Positions 54,026 through 63,674 of a stretch of 64,000 nt of DNA are shown piece by piece. Numbering within the stretch: position 1 is the first letter of the stretch; every line of letters starts with the position of its first letter. This DNA comes from an uncultured Spirochaetales bacterium (lineage in GTDB: Bacteria; Spirochaetota; Spirochaetia; Sphaerochaetales; Sphaerochaetaceae). Under the pieces are notes generated by a model. That model saw only the letters and a list, made by a program, of their open reading frames with translations, did not search any database and was not told the origin of the DNA. Both the position numbers and the translations under genes were made by a program. The stretch covers positions 1-64,000 of the forward strand of contig CASFZR010000001.1 of assembly GCA_949299185.1 (NCBI GenBank). The letters are read 5' to 3'.

Positions 54026-54213
54026 CTTATCTTCTCCCTTATCGCGTTGATGGCCATGATCTCATCACTGCACATATCATTAAGGGGCTCAAGCTCCTCT
54101 GCCTTCTTCCGCTCGTATCTCTTTGCATTCGTCTTCAGCGTCGCAAGATGCGTGGCGACCGTCGCGGCCATGAAGAGGAGCGCCGCGCCTATTATGGACC
54201 AGAAAATACTCAT
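54013..54213 (-). CDS. Small membrane protein
   Basis: A 66-residue protein with one span (SIFWSIIGAALLFMAATVATHLATL) followed by a basic, then acidic tail. ATG 54213 is preferred: GATTAT ends six bases before it and TTGATG lies 17 bases further upstream, a leaderless-type promoter; a longer TTG start (54255) lies within that promoter. No family recognised. Confidence 0.5.
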   Translation of the reverse strand: MSIFWSIIGAALLFMAATVATHLATLKTNAKRYERKKAEELEPLNDMCSDEIMAINAIREKIRCLR

Positions 54214-54427
54214 GGCAATATAATCGCTGATTAGCGTTACGGCATCAAGCGTCAAAGGATATGACGAGCTTCTTTCCCATGCCTTTGGCAGGCTTCTGGA
54301 GAGTCACTATGGATGGATTGCCATTATCGTTCTTTTGTTGATAAGTCCTAAAGCGTGGGATGAAGTTTTATTGGTTCCCTTATGATGCAATGTTTATGAA
54401 TTGGAGGTTCTTCGAATTAAATTTTTG

Positions 54428-54473
54428 TTGACAGGTATCGAATTCGCCCCTTAAATAAAACTTGTAAATACAA
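54428..54473 (+). promoter_or_regulatory. tctC promoter with HutC/GntR-type operator
   Basis: TTGACA (54428-54433), 17-base spacer, TTAAAT (54451-54456). TTGTA-AA-TACAA (54462-54473) lies at the predicted start site and matches the TTGTATATACAA-like sites of HutC/UTRA GntR regulators, one of which is encoded at the end of this operon. A second dyad AACTT-TAT-AAGTT follows (54472-54484). The rest of 54256-54503 shows no gene. Confidence 0.65.
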
Positions 54474-54503
54474 CTTTATAAGTTTGCCCGAAAAGGAGGA
54501 GCT

Positions 54504-55472
54504 ATGAAAAAGTTTGTTTGCTTCGTATGCATTTTGGTTTGTTGTCTTTCAATTTTTGCGCAAGGAGGTAGTGATAAGGTTTTCCCATCAAAGCCAATAA
54601 ACATAGTCTGTCCCAGTTCTGCAGGTGGTGCAACGGACATAATCGCTAGGGCCGTGGCAAGTGAGGACTGTGATATGTTGAATGGACAGCCGGTTATTGT
54701 GGTTAACCAGCCAGGGGGAAATGAAATGGTTGGGGCGGCTTATGTAGCAGATTCGAAACCGGATGGATATACCCTTTTAAACGGATGGGGGGCTCCGACA
54801 TTTACATTTGCAAGGCACGTTGGAACTCTCCCTGTAGATACATTTAATGATTTTATTCCGATTATCGGATTAGCTAGCTATTCTTCTTGTGTAGCTGTTC
54901 CGAAGGATTCTCCGTTTAATTCTCTGGAAGAACTTGTAGAATATGCTAAACAGCATCCAGGTGAATTAAGATGGACACATTCTAATGTAAATGGAACTCA
55001 CTATGTGCTTGGGCTTGATTTCTTTAATAAAGTAGGAATCGAATTGACCGAAGTCGTTAATTCTGATGGTGGGGCTGCAGGAAGAAATCTTGTCGCAGGT
55101 GGGAATGTTGATGTTGGGTTTTTTGCTACATTTTTAACAAAGGGTTTTGAAGATAGGCTCAAGGTATTGGCAATAAGTAATTATGAAAGGGATCCGTTGT
55201 ACCCAAATGTCCCGACCTTAGCAGAGCTTGGATACGATGACATCATCGTAGGATATGAAGTAAAAATTCTAGCAGCTCCCGCTGATACTCCCTCAGAGAT
55301 TATCGAAACGCTTTATACGATATTCTACGATATGCTTAATGGAGAAAACTGTCAGAGGATATTTGCGGAACAAGGTTATTCTGCTCTTGGATGGAATACT
55401 GAGGAATGTATCAATCAGGTAAAATCATTTGATGAGCAGTTTGCTCGGTTCGTTGTGGATTACAGTAACTGA
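54504..55472 (+). CDS. tctC: Tripartite tricarboxylate transporter substrate-binding protein (Bug/TctC)
   Basis: A 322-residue TctC/Bug-type binding protein: signal peptide (residues 1-20), then SKPINIVCPSSAGGATDIIARAVA, VVNQPGGNEMVGAAYVADSKPDGYTLL, the family ligand loops. Bug proteins bind carboxylates such as citrate, glutarate or aromatic acids through backbone and water contacts. AAGGAGGAG precedes the ATG. First gene of an AT-rich operon with tctB, tctA and a sulfatase. Confidence 0.92.
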   Translation: MKKFVCFVCILVCCLSIFAQGGSDKVFPSKPINIVCPSSAGGATDIIARAVASEDCDMLNGQPVIVVNQPGGNEMVGAAYVADSKPDGYTLLNGWGAPTFTFARHVGTLPVDTFNDFIPIIGLASYSSCVAVPKDSPFNSLEELVEYAKQHPGELRWTHSNVNGTHYVLGLDFFNKVGIELTEVVNSDGGAAGRNLVAGGNVDVGFFATFLTKGFEDRLKVLAISNYERDPLYPNVPTLAELGYDDIIVGYEVKILAAPADTPSEIIETLYTIFYDMLNGENCQRIFAEQGYSALGWNTEECINQVKSFDEQFARFVVDYSN

Positions 55473-55515
55473 TTTATACACTTTACAATTTGTTAATTTT
55501 TACAGGGAGTAAATT

Positions 55516-55995
55516 ATGAATAAAAAAATAGCTACAGGTATTTTCATGATATGTTTCCCTCTAGTCATATTGTTGTTATTGCCTATATTGATTGTTGAGA
55601 GAGAAATTTCTTTCTCTAAGACCGTTGCCATTTCTTCAGAATTACTCCCTAGGATTGTATTGGCAACAATGATTCTTTGTGGTGTTGGGATTACCGTAGA
55701 AGGGGTAAAAGACAGAAGGGCTAAGCGAAAAGAAGAAGCGATAAAGATTTGCTGGAAACCGATTATAGCAATGTCCATTGTGTCTTTGGCTTATGCTTGT
55801 TTGATGCCTTTCATAGGGTATTTTGTATCAACGGTAATTGCTTTATTCATTAGTATATGGATTTTTAATAACTTTTCCTTAGATAAGAAAAAGTGTTTGA
55901 TGGCATTAGCCGTTTCCTGTACGACTTCTGTTCTGATATATATTGTTTTTGCAATATTGCTACGTGTCCCAGTCCCTTCAGGTTTGCTTTTTTGA
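55516..55995 (+). CDS. tctB: Tripartite tricarboxylate transporter small permease (TctB)
   Basis: A 159-residue membrane protein with four predicted spans, the size and layout of TctB. The sequence is weakly conserved in this family; the call rests on topology and its place between tctC and tctA. GGGAG precedes the ATG. An Arg/Lys-rich loop (DRRAKRKEEAIK) separates the second and third spans. Confidence 0.82.
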   Translation: MNKKIATGIFMICFPLVILLLLPILIVEREISFSKTVAISSELLPRIVLATMILCGVGITVEGVKDRRAKRKEEAIKICWKPIIAMSIVSLAYACLMPFIGYFVSTVIALFISIWIFNNFSLDKKKCLMALAVSCTTSVLIYIVFAILLRVPVPSGLLF

Positions 55996-56010
55996 TTTGG
56001 TGAGGTTGAA

Positions 56011-57549
56011 ATGGAACAGTTACAGAATTTGTTGATTGCATTCGTCGACGTTTTTTCATCTCCTGAAACAATGTTCTTTACGACAGTAGGTATTGTTACA
56101 GGTGTCATACTTGGGGCAATCCCTGGGTTATCAAGTACTGTTGGATTGGCTCTTGTTATACCTTTTAGTTATTATCTTTCTCCATTGTCTGCGATTGCGA
56201 TGATGTATGCGATGCATAAAGCTGGAACATATGGGGGATCTATTGTTGCAATATTGATTAACACTCCTGGGACAGCAGCTGCTGCTTGTACGCAATTAGA
56301 TGGATATCCTCTTACATTGCAAGGTAAATCTGGAAAGGCCTTAAGGACTGCGGCCATATCATCAGCAATAGGTGATTTCTGTTCAGATATGTTGCTTATT
56401 TTTGGTTCCGTGTATGTAGCTAAACTTGTTTGGATATGTGGGCCGGTAGAAATAGTAGGAATCCTATTTTTTGCATTGGTACTTATTTCTGGAATAACAG
56501 GAAAATCTCCTTTGAAGGGATTATTTTCTGCATGCTTGGGGATTTTGCTTTCTTTGGTTGGCCTTGATCCTGCGAATTTGGCATCTAGGTTTACCTTCGG
56601 ATATTATAAGCTTGATGGCGGGTTGGGACTGATTCCTGTGTTAACTGGCTTATTTATTCTTTCTGAGGTATTTATTCAGGTGGAATCAGTCGTACTGAAT
56701 AATGGGAATATTGGTAGGAAAGTAACGGCTCGCAAAAGTAATAACAAGGATGATAATCGGTTGACCTTGAGAGAATTCAAGTCTCTGATTCCTACTATAT
56801 CATTATCTACCGTAATAGGATCTATAATAGGTATTCTTCCTGGATTGGGTGCTGCTGTTGCTCCTTTTATTAGTTATGGTCAAGCTAAGAGTATATCAAA
56901 GCATCCTGAAAGGTTCGGGCACGGTGCCTTGGAAGGCGTTGCAGCAGCGGAATCAGCCAATAATGCAGTCTGTGGTGCAAATCTTATCCCATTATTCTCT
57001 TTTGGAATTCCGGGTAGTACTGATGCTGCTTTGATGATGAGTGTCTTCATGATTAATGGTATTGAGTTTGGTCCTATGATATTTCAGAAACATACCGATT
57101 TAGTATATGGAATATATGTCACGGGCTTGATAGCCATTGCTGGATATTTCCTTATCGGTATGACTTGTGCAAGAAAAATCGGAGAAGTCATTTCAAGGAT
57201 TTCCGTGAAGGTTCTTTATCCGTCTGTTCTCATCATAAGCTTCATTGGGGTATTTGCTGATAAGAATAGTACATTCAGCCTGATAATATTCGTAGTATTT
57301 GGAATTATTGGCTACTTTATGAAAAAATATGAATTTCCAATTCCTCCATTGATTATATCTTTTATGCTTGGCTTACAGTTTGAGACTAATTTGCGTCAGG
57401 CTTTGGCTATTTCTGACAGCGGATTTTTAATTTTCCTTATGAGACCGATTAGTTGTATTTTGATTATGTTTTCATTCATGCTGCTGGCCTGGAATATAGG
57501 GAGGAGTATTAAGGGGAATAAATCAGAGGATGTGCTATATGAAGAGTAA
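56011..57549 (+). CDS. tctA: Tripartite tricarboxylate transporter large permease (TctA)
   Basis: A 512-residue, 11-12-span permease with the TctA signatures GVILGAIPGLSSTVGLALVIPFSYYL, YGGSIVAILINTPGTAAAACTQLDGYPL, GILPGLGAAVAPFISYGQAK and LFSFGIPGSTDAALMM. It carries the substrate handed over by TctC, driven by an ion gradient. The sulfatase gene starts inside its 3' end. Confidence 0.95.
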   Translation: MEQLQNLLIAFVDVFSSPETMFFTTVGIVTGVILGAIPGLSSTVGLALVIPFSYYLSPLSAIAMMYAMHKAGTYGGSIVAILINTPGTAAAACTQLDGYPLTLQGKSGKALRTAAISSAIGDFCSDMLLIFGSVYVAKLVWICGPVEIVGILFFALVLISGITGKSPLKGLFSACLGILLSLVGLDPANLASRFTFGYYKLDGGLGLIPVLTGLFILSEVFIQVESVVLNNGNIGRKVTARKSNNKDDNRLTLREFKSLIPTISLSTVIGSIIGILPGLGAAVAPFISYGQAKSISKHPERFGHGALEGVAAAESANNAVCGANLIPLFSFGIPGSTDAALMMSVFMINGIEFGPMIFQKHTDLVYGIYVTGLIAIAGYFLIGMTCARKIGEVISRISVKVLYPSVLIISFIGVFADKNSTFSLIIFVVFGIIGYFMKKYEFPIPPLIISFMLGLQFETNLRQALAISDSGFLIFLMRPISCILIMFSFMLLAWNIGRSIKGNKSEDVLYEE

Positions 57550-59011
57550 TCAAGTACGAAAGCCCAATTTTCTAATTATTTGTTCTGATCAGCAGCGCGC
57601 AGATACGCTTGGATGCTATGGAAATGATTTTACATCAACGCCAAACATCGACTCCCTGGCTGCTAATGGGGTTTTGTTTGAAAGGGCATATTGCCAGAAT
57701 CCTGTATGTACGCCAAGCAGATCTAGCTTTATGACGGGGCGATATCCTAGGACTACGCGATGTCGACAAAATGGGCAGGATATTCCTACCGATGAAATAC
57801 TGTTTTCAAAGATACTTTCTGACAATGGGTATGCATGCGGATTATCTGGAAAACTTCATCTTGCAGCATGTGATCCTACAAATACGAATCGATTATCCGA
57901 AAAAAGAATAGATGATGGATTCATAGTATTTGAATGGGCCCATGATTCTTCATTGCGACATCCCGCTAATTCTTATCATAGGTGGCTTGCAAATAAAGGC
58001 ATAGAGTATGAAATAAAACCTTTTGAGCATTGTAAATACATAGATATCGGTATGCCGGAGGAATATCATTTATCATCATTCTGTACAGAGAAGGCCATTG
58101 ATTTCATCAAAGTGGCAAGCAAGTTTGATTCTCCTTGGATGTTTATGATTAATTTTTTCGACCCCCATGCAGCTTTCGATCCTCCATATGAGTATTTGGA
58201 AAAATATTTTCCTATATTGGACTCACTTCCTTTACCGAATTATATCGATGGAGAACTAGAGGAAAAGCCAAGTATACAGAAATTAGAGCATCTTGAAGCG
58301 ACAAATGGACGACGTAAGTATTCTGGAAAAATTCGATCTTATCCAGCCGTTGAAATGAAAGATTTAGATCATCGATATATAAAGGCTGCTTATTATGCGA
58401 TGTGCGATCTTATAGATAAGCAGGTTGGTAGATTGCTTGATTTTCTTGCAAAATCTGATTTGCTTGATGATACAATAATCATATATATGTCAGATCATGG
58501 TGAGTTATTGGGTGATCATGGTATGTATTATAAAGGTCCATTCTTTTATGAACCTTGTATAAATGTTCCTTATATATTCAGCTATCCTAAGAAAATGCAA
58601 ACAGGCCAGAGAATAAGAGAACGCATTGAAATAATGAGTTTGGCTCCGACAATACTTGATATTGCGGGTATTCCTATACCAAGTTCCATGCAAGCTCGCT
58701 CTATATTTCCTGCATTATCTGGCAAAGAGAAATACAAAGGATCTGATATATATTGTGAGTATTATAATTCTCTGCCGTGGAATACTCCTCATGTACAAGC
58801 AACCATGGTCATGGATGACAGGTATAAGCTGGTTGTTTACCATAATTATGGAGAGGGAGAATTATATGATCTCTTTAATGATCCTAATGAGACAAAAAAT
58901 CTCTGGAATAATCTAGACTATATGGAAGTGAAAATGAAACTTCTGATAAAATTAACTAACAAAATGGCTTGGACAGTGGATCCATTGCCTGATCGGGTTG
59001 CTGCGTGGTGA
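57539..59011 (+). CDS. Cys-type sulfatase (alkaline-phosphatase superfamily)
   Basis: A 490-residue sulfatase. The N-terminal metal site NFLIICSDQQRADTLGCYG, the formylglycine motif C-T-P-S-R with Cys 57 in NPVCTPSRSSFMTGRYPR, GKLHL and YMSDHGELLGDHGMYYKGPF are all intact. There is no signal peptide, so the enzyme is cytoplasmic and desulfates a compound imported by TctABC. Cys 57 must be converted to formylglycine by an anaerobic sulfatase-maturating enzyme, not encoded here. ATG 57539 is preferred over 57530 because GAGG lies nine bases before it; either overlaps tctA. Confidence 0.93.
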   Translation: MKSNQVRKPNFLIICSDQQRADTLGCYGNDFTSTPNIDSLAANGVLFERAYCQNPVCTPSRSSFMTGRYPRTTRCRQNGQDIPTDEILFSKILSDNGYACGLSGKLHLAACDPTNTNRLSEKRIDDGFIVFEWAHDSSLRHPANSYHRWLANKGIEYEIKPFEHCKYIDIGMPEEYHLSSFCTEKAIDFIKVASKFDSPWMFMINFFDPHAAFDPPYEYLEKYFPILDSLPLPNYIDGELEEKPSIQKLEHLEATNGRRKYSGKIRSYPAVEMKDLDHRYIKAAYYAMCDLIDKQVGRLLDFLAKSDLLDDTIIIYMSDHGELLGDHGMYYKGPFFYEPCINVPYIFSYPKKMQTGQRIRERIEIMSLAPTILDIAGIPIPSSMQARSIFPALSGKEKYKGSDIYCEYYNSLPWNTPHVQATMVMDDRYKLVVYHNYGEGELYDLFNDPNETKNLWNNLDYMEVKMKLLIKLTNKMAWTVDPLPDRVAAW

Positions 59012-59027
59012 AAGGAGTATTGGCAAT

Positions 59028-59762
59028 ATGGATGAGGAGAGGATGCTTCCTCAATATTATTTAATAAAGAGAGATATAATTGATAAAATTCAAACAGGTG
59101 TTTACGAGTTTAATCAGAAGATAGAATCTGAGAACGTTCTTAGTGCAAAATATGGAGTAAGCAGGCCTACAGTCCGTAAGGCCTTGGATGAGCTAGTTTT
59201 TCTTGGTTATTTAAGCAGAAAACAGGGAAAGGGAACATTTGTAGATCGTCCTGTCATAAACAAGAATCTAAATCAATATACTCCTTTTTCTGAAGATGTA
59301 GCTGCCATTGGAAAGAAGATGTTACTAAAGGTGTTGGAAAAGAAAAAAATAACAGCTGATCCTGAAATATCTATTAAATTATCAATTCCAGAAGGTAGCC
59401 CTGTCTTGAAAGTTGTTTCCATACGTATAGCCGATAATCTTCCAAAGCTTTATAGGATTTCATATTATCCTTATTACAGAGTTCCTGATCTTGGGAAATA
59501 TATCGTGGATGATTTACCTATTTTTGATGCCTTGAATAAGGCTTTACCAGATGGTTCTTATATCGCAACTTCAAAGCAGACATTCAGAGTAGAATTGTCC
59601 TCTGATAGTATTTCAGGTTATCTTGGAGTTCCGGATGGAACTCCATTGATTCTGTGGAAAGGGGTTAGCTTCTTGAATGATGGTACCCCTATAGAATATT
59701 CGATAGCATTACACGATAGTACGAAATTTGTCTTTACAATTGAACAGCATAGGTCTATTTGA
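59028..59762 (+). CDS. GntR-family regulator, HutC/UTRA type
   Basis: A 244-residue regulator: N-terminal winged helix (about residues 8-75, ENVLSAKYGVSRPTVRKALDELVFLGYLSRKQGKGTFV) and a UTRA effector domain. UTRA proteins sense small sugars or acids. It is the last gene of the tct-sulfatase operon and likely represses it at TTGTAAATACAA. GGAG lies ten bases before ATG 59028; a TTG start 30 bases upstream overlaps the sulfatase end. Confidence 0.92.
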   Translation: MDEERMLPQYYLIKRDIIDKIQTGVYEFNQKIESENVLSAKYGVSRPTVRKALDELVFLGYLSRKQGKGTFVDRPVINKNLNQYTPFSEDVAAIGKKMLLKVLEKKKITADPEISIKLSIPEGSPVLKVVSIRIADNLPKLYRISYYPYYRVPDLGKYIVDDLPIFDALNKALPDGSYIATSKQTFRVELSSDSISGYLGVPDGTPLILWKGVSFLNDGTPIEYSIALHDSTKFVFTIEQHRSI

Positions 59763-60045
59763 AAGACAAATCTTGGATTCAATATATTAAGTATATTGAT
59801 TATATAGCACGTGATATGGTCCTTCTGAGCATTATATCACCGTTATGTTATGTAGAATATGGTCTCTGTTTTGCGCATTGAATGATAATAACAAGTTTAT
59901 GTGGTTCATGTCAGAGGCTATGATGTTGTAGACGGTATTGGGGCGGATGTGCTTGCCATGAGATGACTCGGCCGGCAGAAGGGATTGGGGACGTATCGTC
60001 GGTTCCCTGTTGCCTGTATCCCGATTATCTGGTATCTATAGGCAT

Positions 60046-60090
60046 ACGCAATATCTTGCGTGATTCGATCATGATTACAGTATTTGTAGT
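60046..60090 (+). promoter_or_regulatory. NrdR box(es) upstream of nrdA
   Basis: ACGCAATATCTTGCGT (60046-60061) matches 13 of 16 positions of the NrdR consensus (acaCwAtATaTwGtgt), and is a near-perfect palindrome. A degraded second copy, TTACAGTATTTGTAGT (60075-60090), lies 29 bases downstream; NrdR sites usually occur as such pairs. The rest of the 337-base gap (59763-60099) shows no gene; it is the right edge of the AT-rich block. Confidence 0.75.
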
Positions 60091-60099
60091 GGAGTAGCC

Positions 60100-62616
60100 A
60101 TGGAGATAATCAAGAGAGATGGTCGAAGGGAAGCCTTTGATATCAACAAGATAGCCAATGCGATACGCAAGTCGTTGGAGAGTACGGGAGGTGATTATTC
60201 CCATGATCTTCCCATCAGCCTTGCGGAGGAGGTATCGCGCCGTCTCGGAGGGAATGGAAGCTGGGCGGTGGAGGAGATACAGGATATCGTCGAGGAGGTC
60301 CTGATGGCTTCCGGAGAGTTCCAGGCCGCCAAGAGCTTCATCCTCTTCCGCAACGCGCGTACGCAGCGGAGGAAGGAGAGGGCGAGGATACTGGAGCATT
60401 TCAGCGATAAGTCCCTGGAGCCGGTGCTGGCAGGGATACAGCATGATTTCCCGGAGGATGGCTACTCGCTCTCGATCCTTGCTGATAAGCTCATATCCTT
60501 CTCGAAGCCAGGCATGTCTGAGGAAGAGGAGGCGGAGGCGATCATCAGGGCCGCGGTGGAGCTGACCGGCCCTCAGGCTCCTCGCTGGGAATTCATCGCA
60601 TCACGCTTCCTTCTCTTCTCCTTCCGACGTTCCCTGTCAAGGCGTCTTGCCGAGAAGGGCATAGGATCATTCTATGAGAAGCTCTGCTATCTTACCGATG
60701 AAGGCCTTTATGGGGCCTATATCAAGGAGGGCTATTCCAAGGCTGAGATCGAGGAAGCTGCGGGGTATATCAATGAGGAAAGGGACAAGCTCTTCACATA
60801 CTCGGGCCTTGATCTCCTTATCAGGCGCTATCTGATACATACCCATCACCATGAGCCGATGGAGACACCTCAGGAGATGTTCCTTGGTATCGCGCTTCAT
60901 CTCGCTCTCCCAGAGAAGGAAAGGCGCATGGAGATGGTAAGGGCGTTCTATGACATGCTCTCACGGATGGAGGTGACGATGGCTACCCCTACGCTTGCCA
61001 ATGCCCGTAAGCCCATCCATCAGCTTTCCTCATGTTTCATCGATACCGTCCCTGATTCTCTCGATGGCATCTATCGCTCATTGGACAACTTCGCCAAGGT
61101 CTCCAAGTTCGGAGGCGGTATGGGCATGTACTTCGGCAAGGTAAGGGCCAATGGATCGGCTATCCGTGGCTTCGAGGGAGCTGCCGGAGGTGTGATACGA
61201 TGGATCAGGCTCGTCAATGACACGGCCGTGGCCGTCGATCAGCTGGGGGTAAGGGCAGGAGCCGTTGCGGTATACCTTGATGTGTGGCATAAGGATCTTC
61301 CGGAGTTCCTGAATCTGCGTACCAACAATGGTGATGACAGGATGAAGGCCCATGACGTGTTCCCAGCCATCTGCTATCCCGATTACTTCTGGCAGCTCTG
61401 TTCCGAGAGCCTCGACCAGATGTGGTACATGATGTGTCCCCATGAGATATTCACCGTAAAGGGCTATCACCTTGAGGATTCCTACGGAGAGGAGTGGACG
61501 GAACGATACCTCGATTGCGTCAGGGACAATAGGATATCAAAGCGATCGATGCTCCTGAAGGACCTGGTGCGCCTGATACTCAAGAGCGCCGTCGAGACTG
61601 GAACACCCTTCACGTTCAACCGTGATGAGGTGAACAGGATGAATCCCAACAAGCACAAGGGGATGATCTATTCCTCCAACCTCTGTACGGAGATAGCGCA
61701 GAACATGTCAGAGATAGAGGCGGAGTCGGTGGAGGTGAAGGATGAGGATGGTGATACCATCGTCGTGCAGAAGACCCTCCCGGGAGACTTCGTCGTCTGC
61801 AATCTGGCGTCGATATGCCTAGGGAACGTCGATGTCCGGGATAAGGAGAGGCTTTCCGCGCTTGTAAAGACCGTCGTCCGCGCCCTCGATAACGTCATAA
61901 CCCTCAATTTCTATCCCGTTCCATATGCCCAGATCACGAATGAGCGCTATCGCTCGATAGGACTCGGAGTCTCCGGCTATCATCATATGCTTGCCAAGAA
62001 CGGCGTGCGCTGGGAGAGCAAGGAGCATCTTAGGTTCGTTGATGAGGTCTTTGAGACGATAGCCTATGCCGCGATCGAGGAATCATCGGAGCTTGCCATG
62101 GAGAAGGGAAGCTATAGCTGTTTCGAAGGTTCCGAGTGGGATACCGGCCTTTTCTTCGAGCGCCGCGGCTACACATCCCCTCAGTGGCAGGAGCTGAAGA
62201 GGAAGGTCCATGAGCGAGGCATGAGGAATGCATATCTCCTGGCAATCGCTCCGACCTCATCGACATCCATCCTTTCCGGGACGACAGCAGGAGTGGATCC
62301 TGTGATGCAGCGTTTCTTCTATGAGGAGAAGAAGGGTAGCATGCTTCCTCGGGTCGCGCCGGAGCTTTCTCCTGCGACATGGTGGTACTACAAGTCAGCG
62401 TATCAGATGGATCAGAGCTGGTCTGTTCGTGCTGAGGGCGTGAGGCAGCGCCATATCGATCAGGCGCAGTCGATGAATCTCTATATAACGAATGACTATA
62501 CGATGAGACAGGTACTGGACCTGTACATCCTTGCGTGGAAGAGCCATGTCAAGACGATCTATTACGTCCGCTCCAAGAGCCTTGAGGTCGAGGAGTGCGA
62601 GAGCTGCTCAAGCTGA
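60100..62616 (+). CDS. nrdA: Ribonucleoside-diphosphate reductase alpha subunit, class I
   Basis: An 838-residue large subunit reducing ribonucleoside diphosphates. An ATP-cone (residues 1-95) gives allosteric activity control. The thiol set is in place: C312 (QLSSCF) and C567 (VVCNLAS) as the redox pair, radical Cys 529 with Asn/Glu in SNLCTEI, Tyr 821/822 (TIYYVR) for radical transfer, and a C-terminal ECESC for thioredoxin-type reduction. GGAG precedes ATG 60100. Ten bases separate its stop from nrdB. Confidence 0.97.
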   Translation: MEIIKRDGRREAFDINKIANAIRKSLESTGGDYSHDLPISLAEEVSRRLGGNGSWAVEEIQDIVEEVLMASGEFQAAKSFILFRNARTQRRKERARILEHFSDKSLEPVLAGIQHDFPEDGYSLSILADKLISFSKPGMSEEEEAEAIIRAAVELTGPQAPRWEFIASRFLLFSFRRSLSRRLAEKGIGSFYEKLCYLTDEGLYGAYIKEGYSKAEIEEAAGYINEERDKLFTYSGLDLLIRRYLIHTHHHEPMETPQEMFLGIALHLALPEKERRMEMVRAFYDMLSRMEVTMATPTLANARKPIHQLSSCFIDTVPDSLDGIYRSLDNFAKVSKFGGGMGMYFGKVRANGSAIRGFEGAAGGVIRWIRLVNDTAVAVDQLGVRAGAVAVYLDVWHKDLPEFLNLRTNNGDDRMKAHDVFPAICYPDYFWQLCSESLDQMWYMMCPHEIFTVKGYHLEDSYGEEWTERYLDCVRDNRISKRSMLLKDLVRLILKSAVETGTPFTFNRDEVNRMNPNKHKGMIYSSNLCTEIAQNMSEIEAESVEVKDEDGDTIVVQKTLPGDFVVCNLASICLGNVDVRDKERLSALVKTVVRALDNVITLNFYPVPYAQITNERYRSIGLGVSGYHHMLAKNGVRWESKEHLRFVDEVFETIAYAAIEESSELAMEKGSYSCFEGSEWDTGLFFERRGYTSPQWQELKRKVHERGMRNAYLLAIAPTSSTSILSGTTAGVDPVMQRFFYEEKKGSMLPRVAPELSPATWWYYKSAYQMDQSWSVRAEGVRQRHIDQAQSMNLYITNDYTMRQVLDLYILAWKSHVKTIYYVRSKSLEVEECESCSS

Positions 62617-62626
62617 GGAGGAGATG

Positions 62627-63670
62627 ATGGAAGAGCTGAAGAGAAATCCCCTCTTTAATCCTGATGGGGATACCGAGGTCGAGAAGAGGAGGATGGTCGG
62701 AGGCAATACGACCAACCTTAATGACTTCAATAACATGAAGTATGGCTGGGTATCTGACTGGTACAGGCAGGCGATGAATAACTTTTGGGTACCTGAGGAG
62801 ATAAACCTCGCTCAGGACCTGAAGGATTATCATCGTCTCCTGCCGGCAGAGCGCACGGCATATGACAAGATACTATCTTTCCTCGTCTTCCTCGATAGCC
62901 TGCAGACGGCGAACCTGCCGAACGTGACTGAGTACATAACAGCGAATGAGGTGGGGCTCTGCCTGCATATCCAGACATTCCAGGAGTGCCTCCACAGCCA
63001 GGCGTATTCCTATATGCTTGATACCATCTGCTCTCCAGATGAGCGCAATGATATACTCTTCCAGTGGAAGACAGATGAGCATCTGCTGCGCCGCAACACA
63101 TTCATAGGCAATTGCTATAATGACTTCATCGAGAACCGGGATCTCTTCCACCTGATGAAGGTGCTGGTGGCGAACTTCATCCTTGAGGGTATCTACTTCT
63201 ATTCTGGCTTCATGTTCTTCTACAACCTCTCCCGTAACGGCAAGATGCCGGGATCAGCGCAGGAGATAAGGTATATAAACCGCGATGAGAATACCCATCT
63301 CTGGCTATTCAGGAACATCATCCTTGAGCTGAAGAAGGAGGAACCTGGACTTTTCACTCCCGATAAGGTCGCCGTGTATAAGGAGATGATGGAGGAGGGA
63401 GTTAGGCAGGAAGCGGCCTGGGGAGAGTATGTCATCGGTGATGATATCCCAGGACTGACGCGTAAGATGGTCTCCGATTATATCCATTACCTGGGCAACC
63501 TTAGATGGAGCAGCATCGGCTTCGGCAATCTTTATGACGGTTTCGAGGAAGAGCCTAAGGATATGGCATGGGTGTCGCAGTACTCTAATGCGAACATGGT
63601 AAAGACGGACTTCTTCGAGGCGCGCAGCACCGCATACGCCAAGTCCACGGCGCTGGTGGATGACCTTTGA
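62627..63670 (+). CDS. nrdB: Ribonucleoside-diphosphate reductase beta subunit, class I
   Basis: A 347-residue radical-generating subunit. The dimetal ligands are all present: Asp 90, Glu 120 and His 123 (QECLH), Glu 187 (ILEGI), Glu 221 and His 224 (RDENTHLW). Tyr 127 occupies the tyrosyl-radical position (HSQAYSYM), so it is a tyrosyl-type enzyme, not a Phe-type (class Ic) one. Two adjacent ATGs (62624, 62627) are possible; AGGAGG spacing favours the second. A hairpin follows the stop. Confidence 0.96.
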   Translation: MEELKRNPLFNPDGDTEVEKRRMVGGNTTNLNDFNNMKYGWVSDWYRQAMNNFWVPEEINLAQDLKDYHRLLPAERTAYDKILSFLVFLDSLQTANLPNVTEYITANEVGLCLHIQTFQECLHSQAYSYMLDTICSPDERNDILFQWKTDEHLLRRNTFIGNCYNDFIENRDLFHLMKVLVANFILEGIYFYSGFMFFYNLSRNGKMPGSAQEIRYINRDENTHLWLFRNIILELKKEEPGLFTPDKVAVYKEMMEEGVRQEAAWGEYVIGDDIPGLTRKMVSDYIHYLGNLRWSSIGFGNLYDGFEEEPKDMAWVSQYSNANMVKTDFFEARSTAYAKSTALVDDL

Positions 63671-63674
63671 TGGT

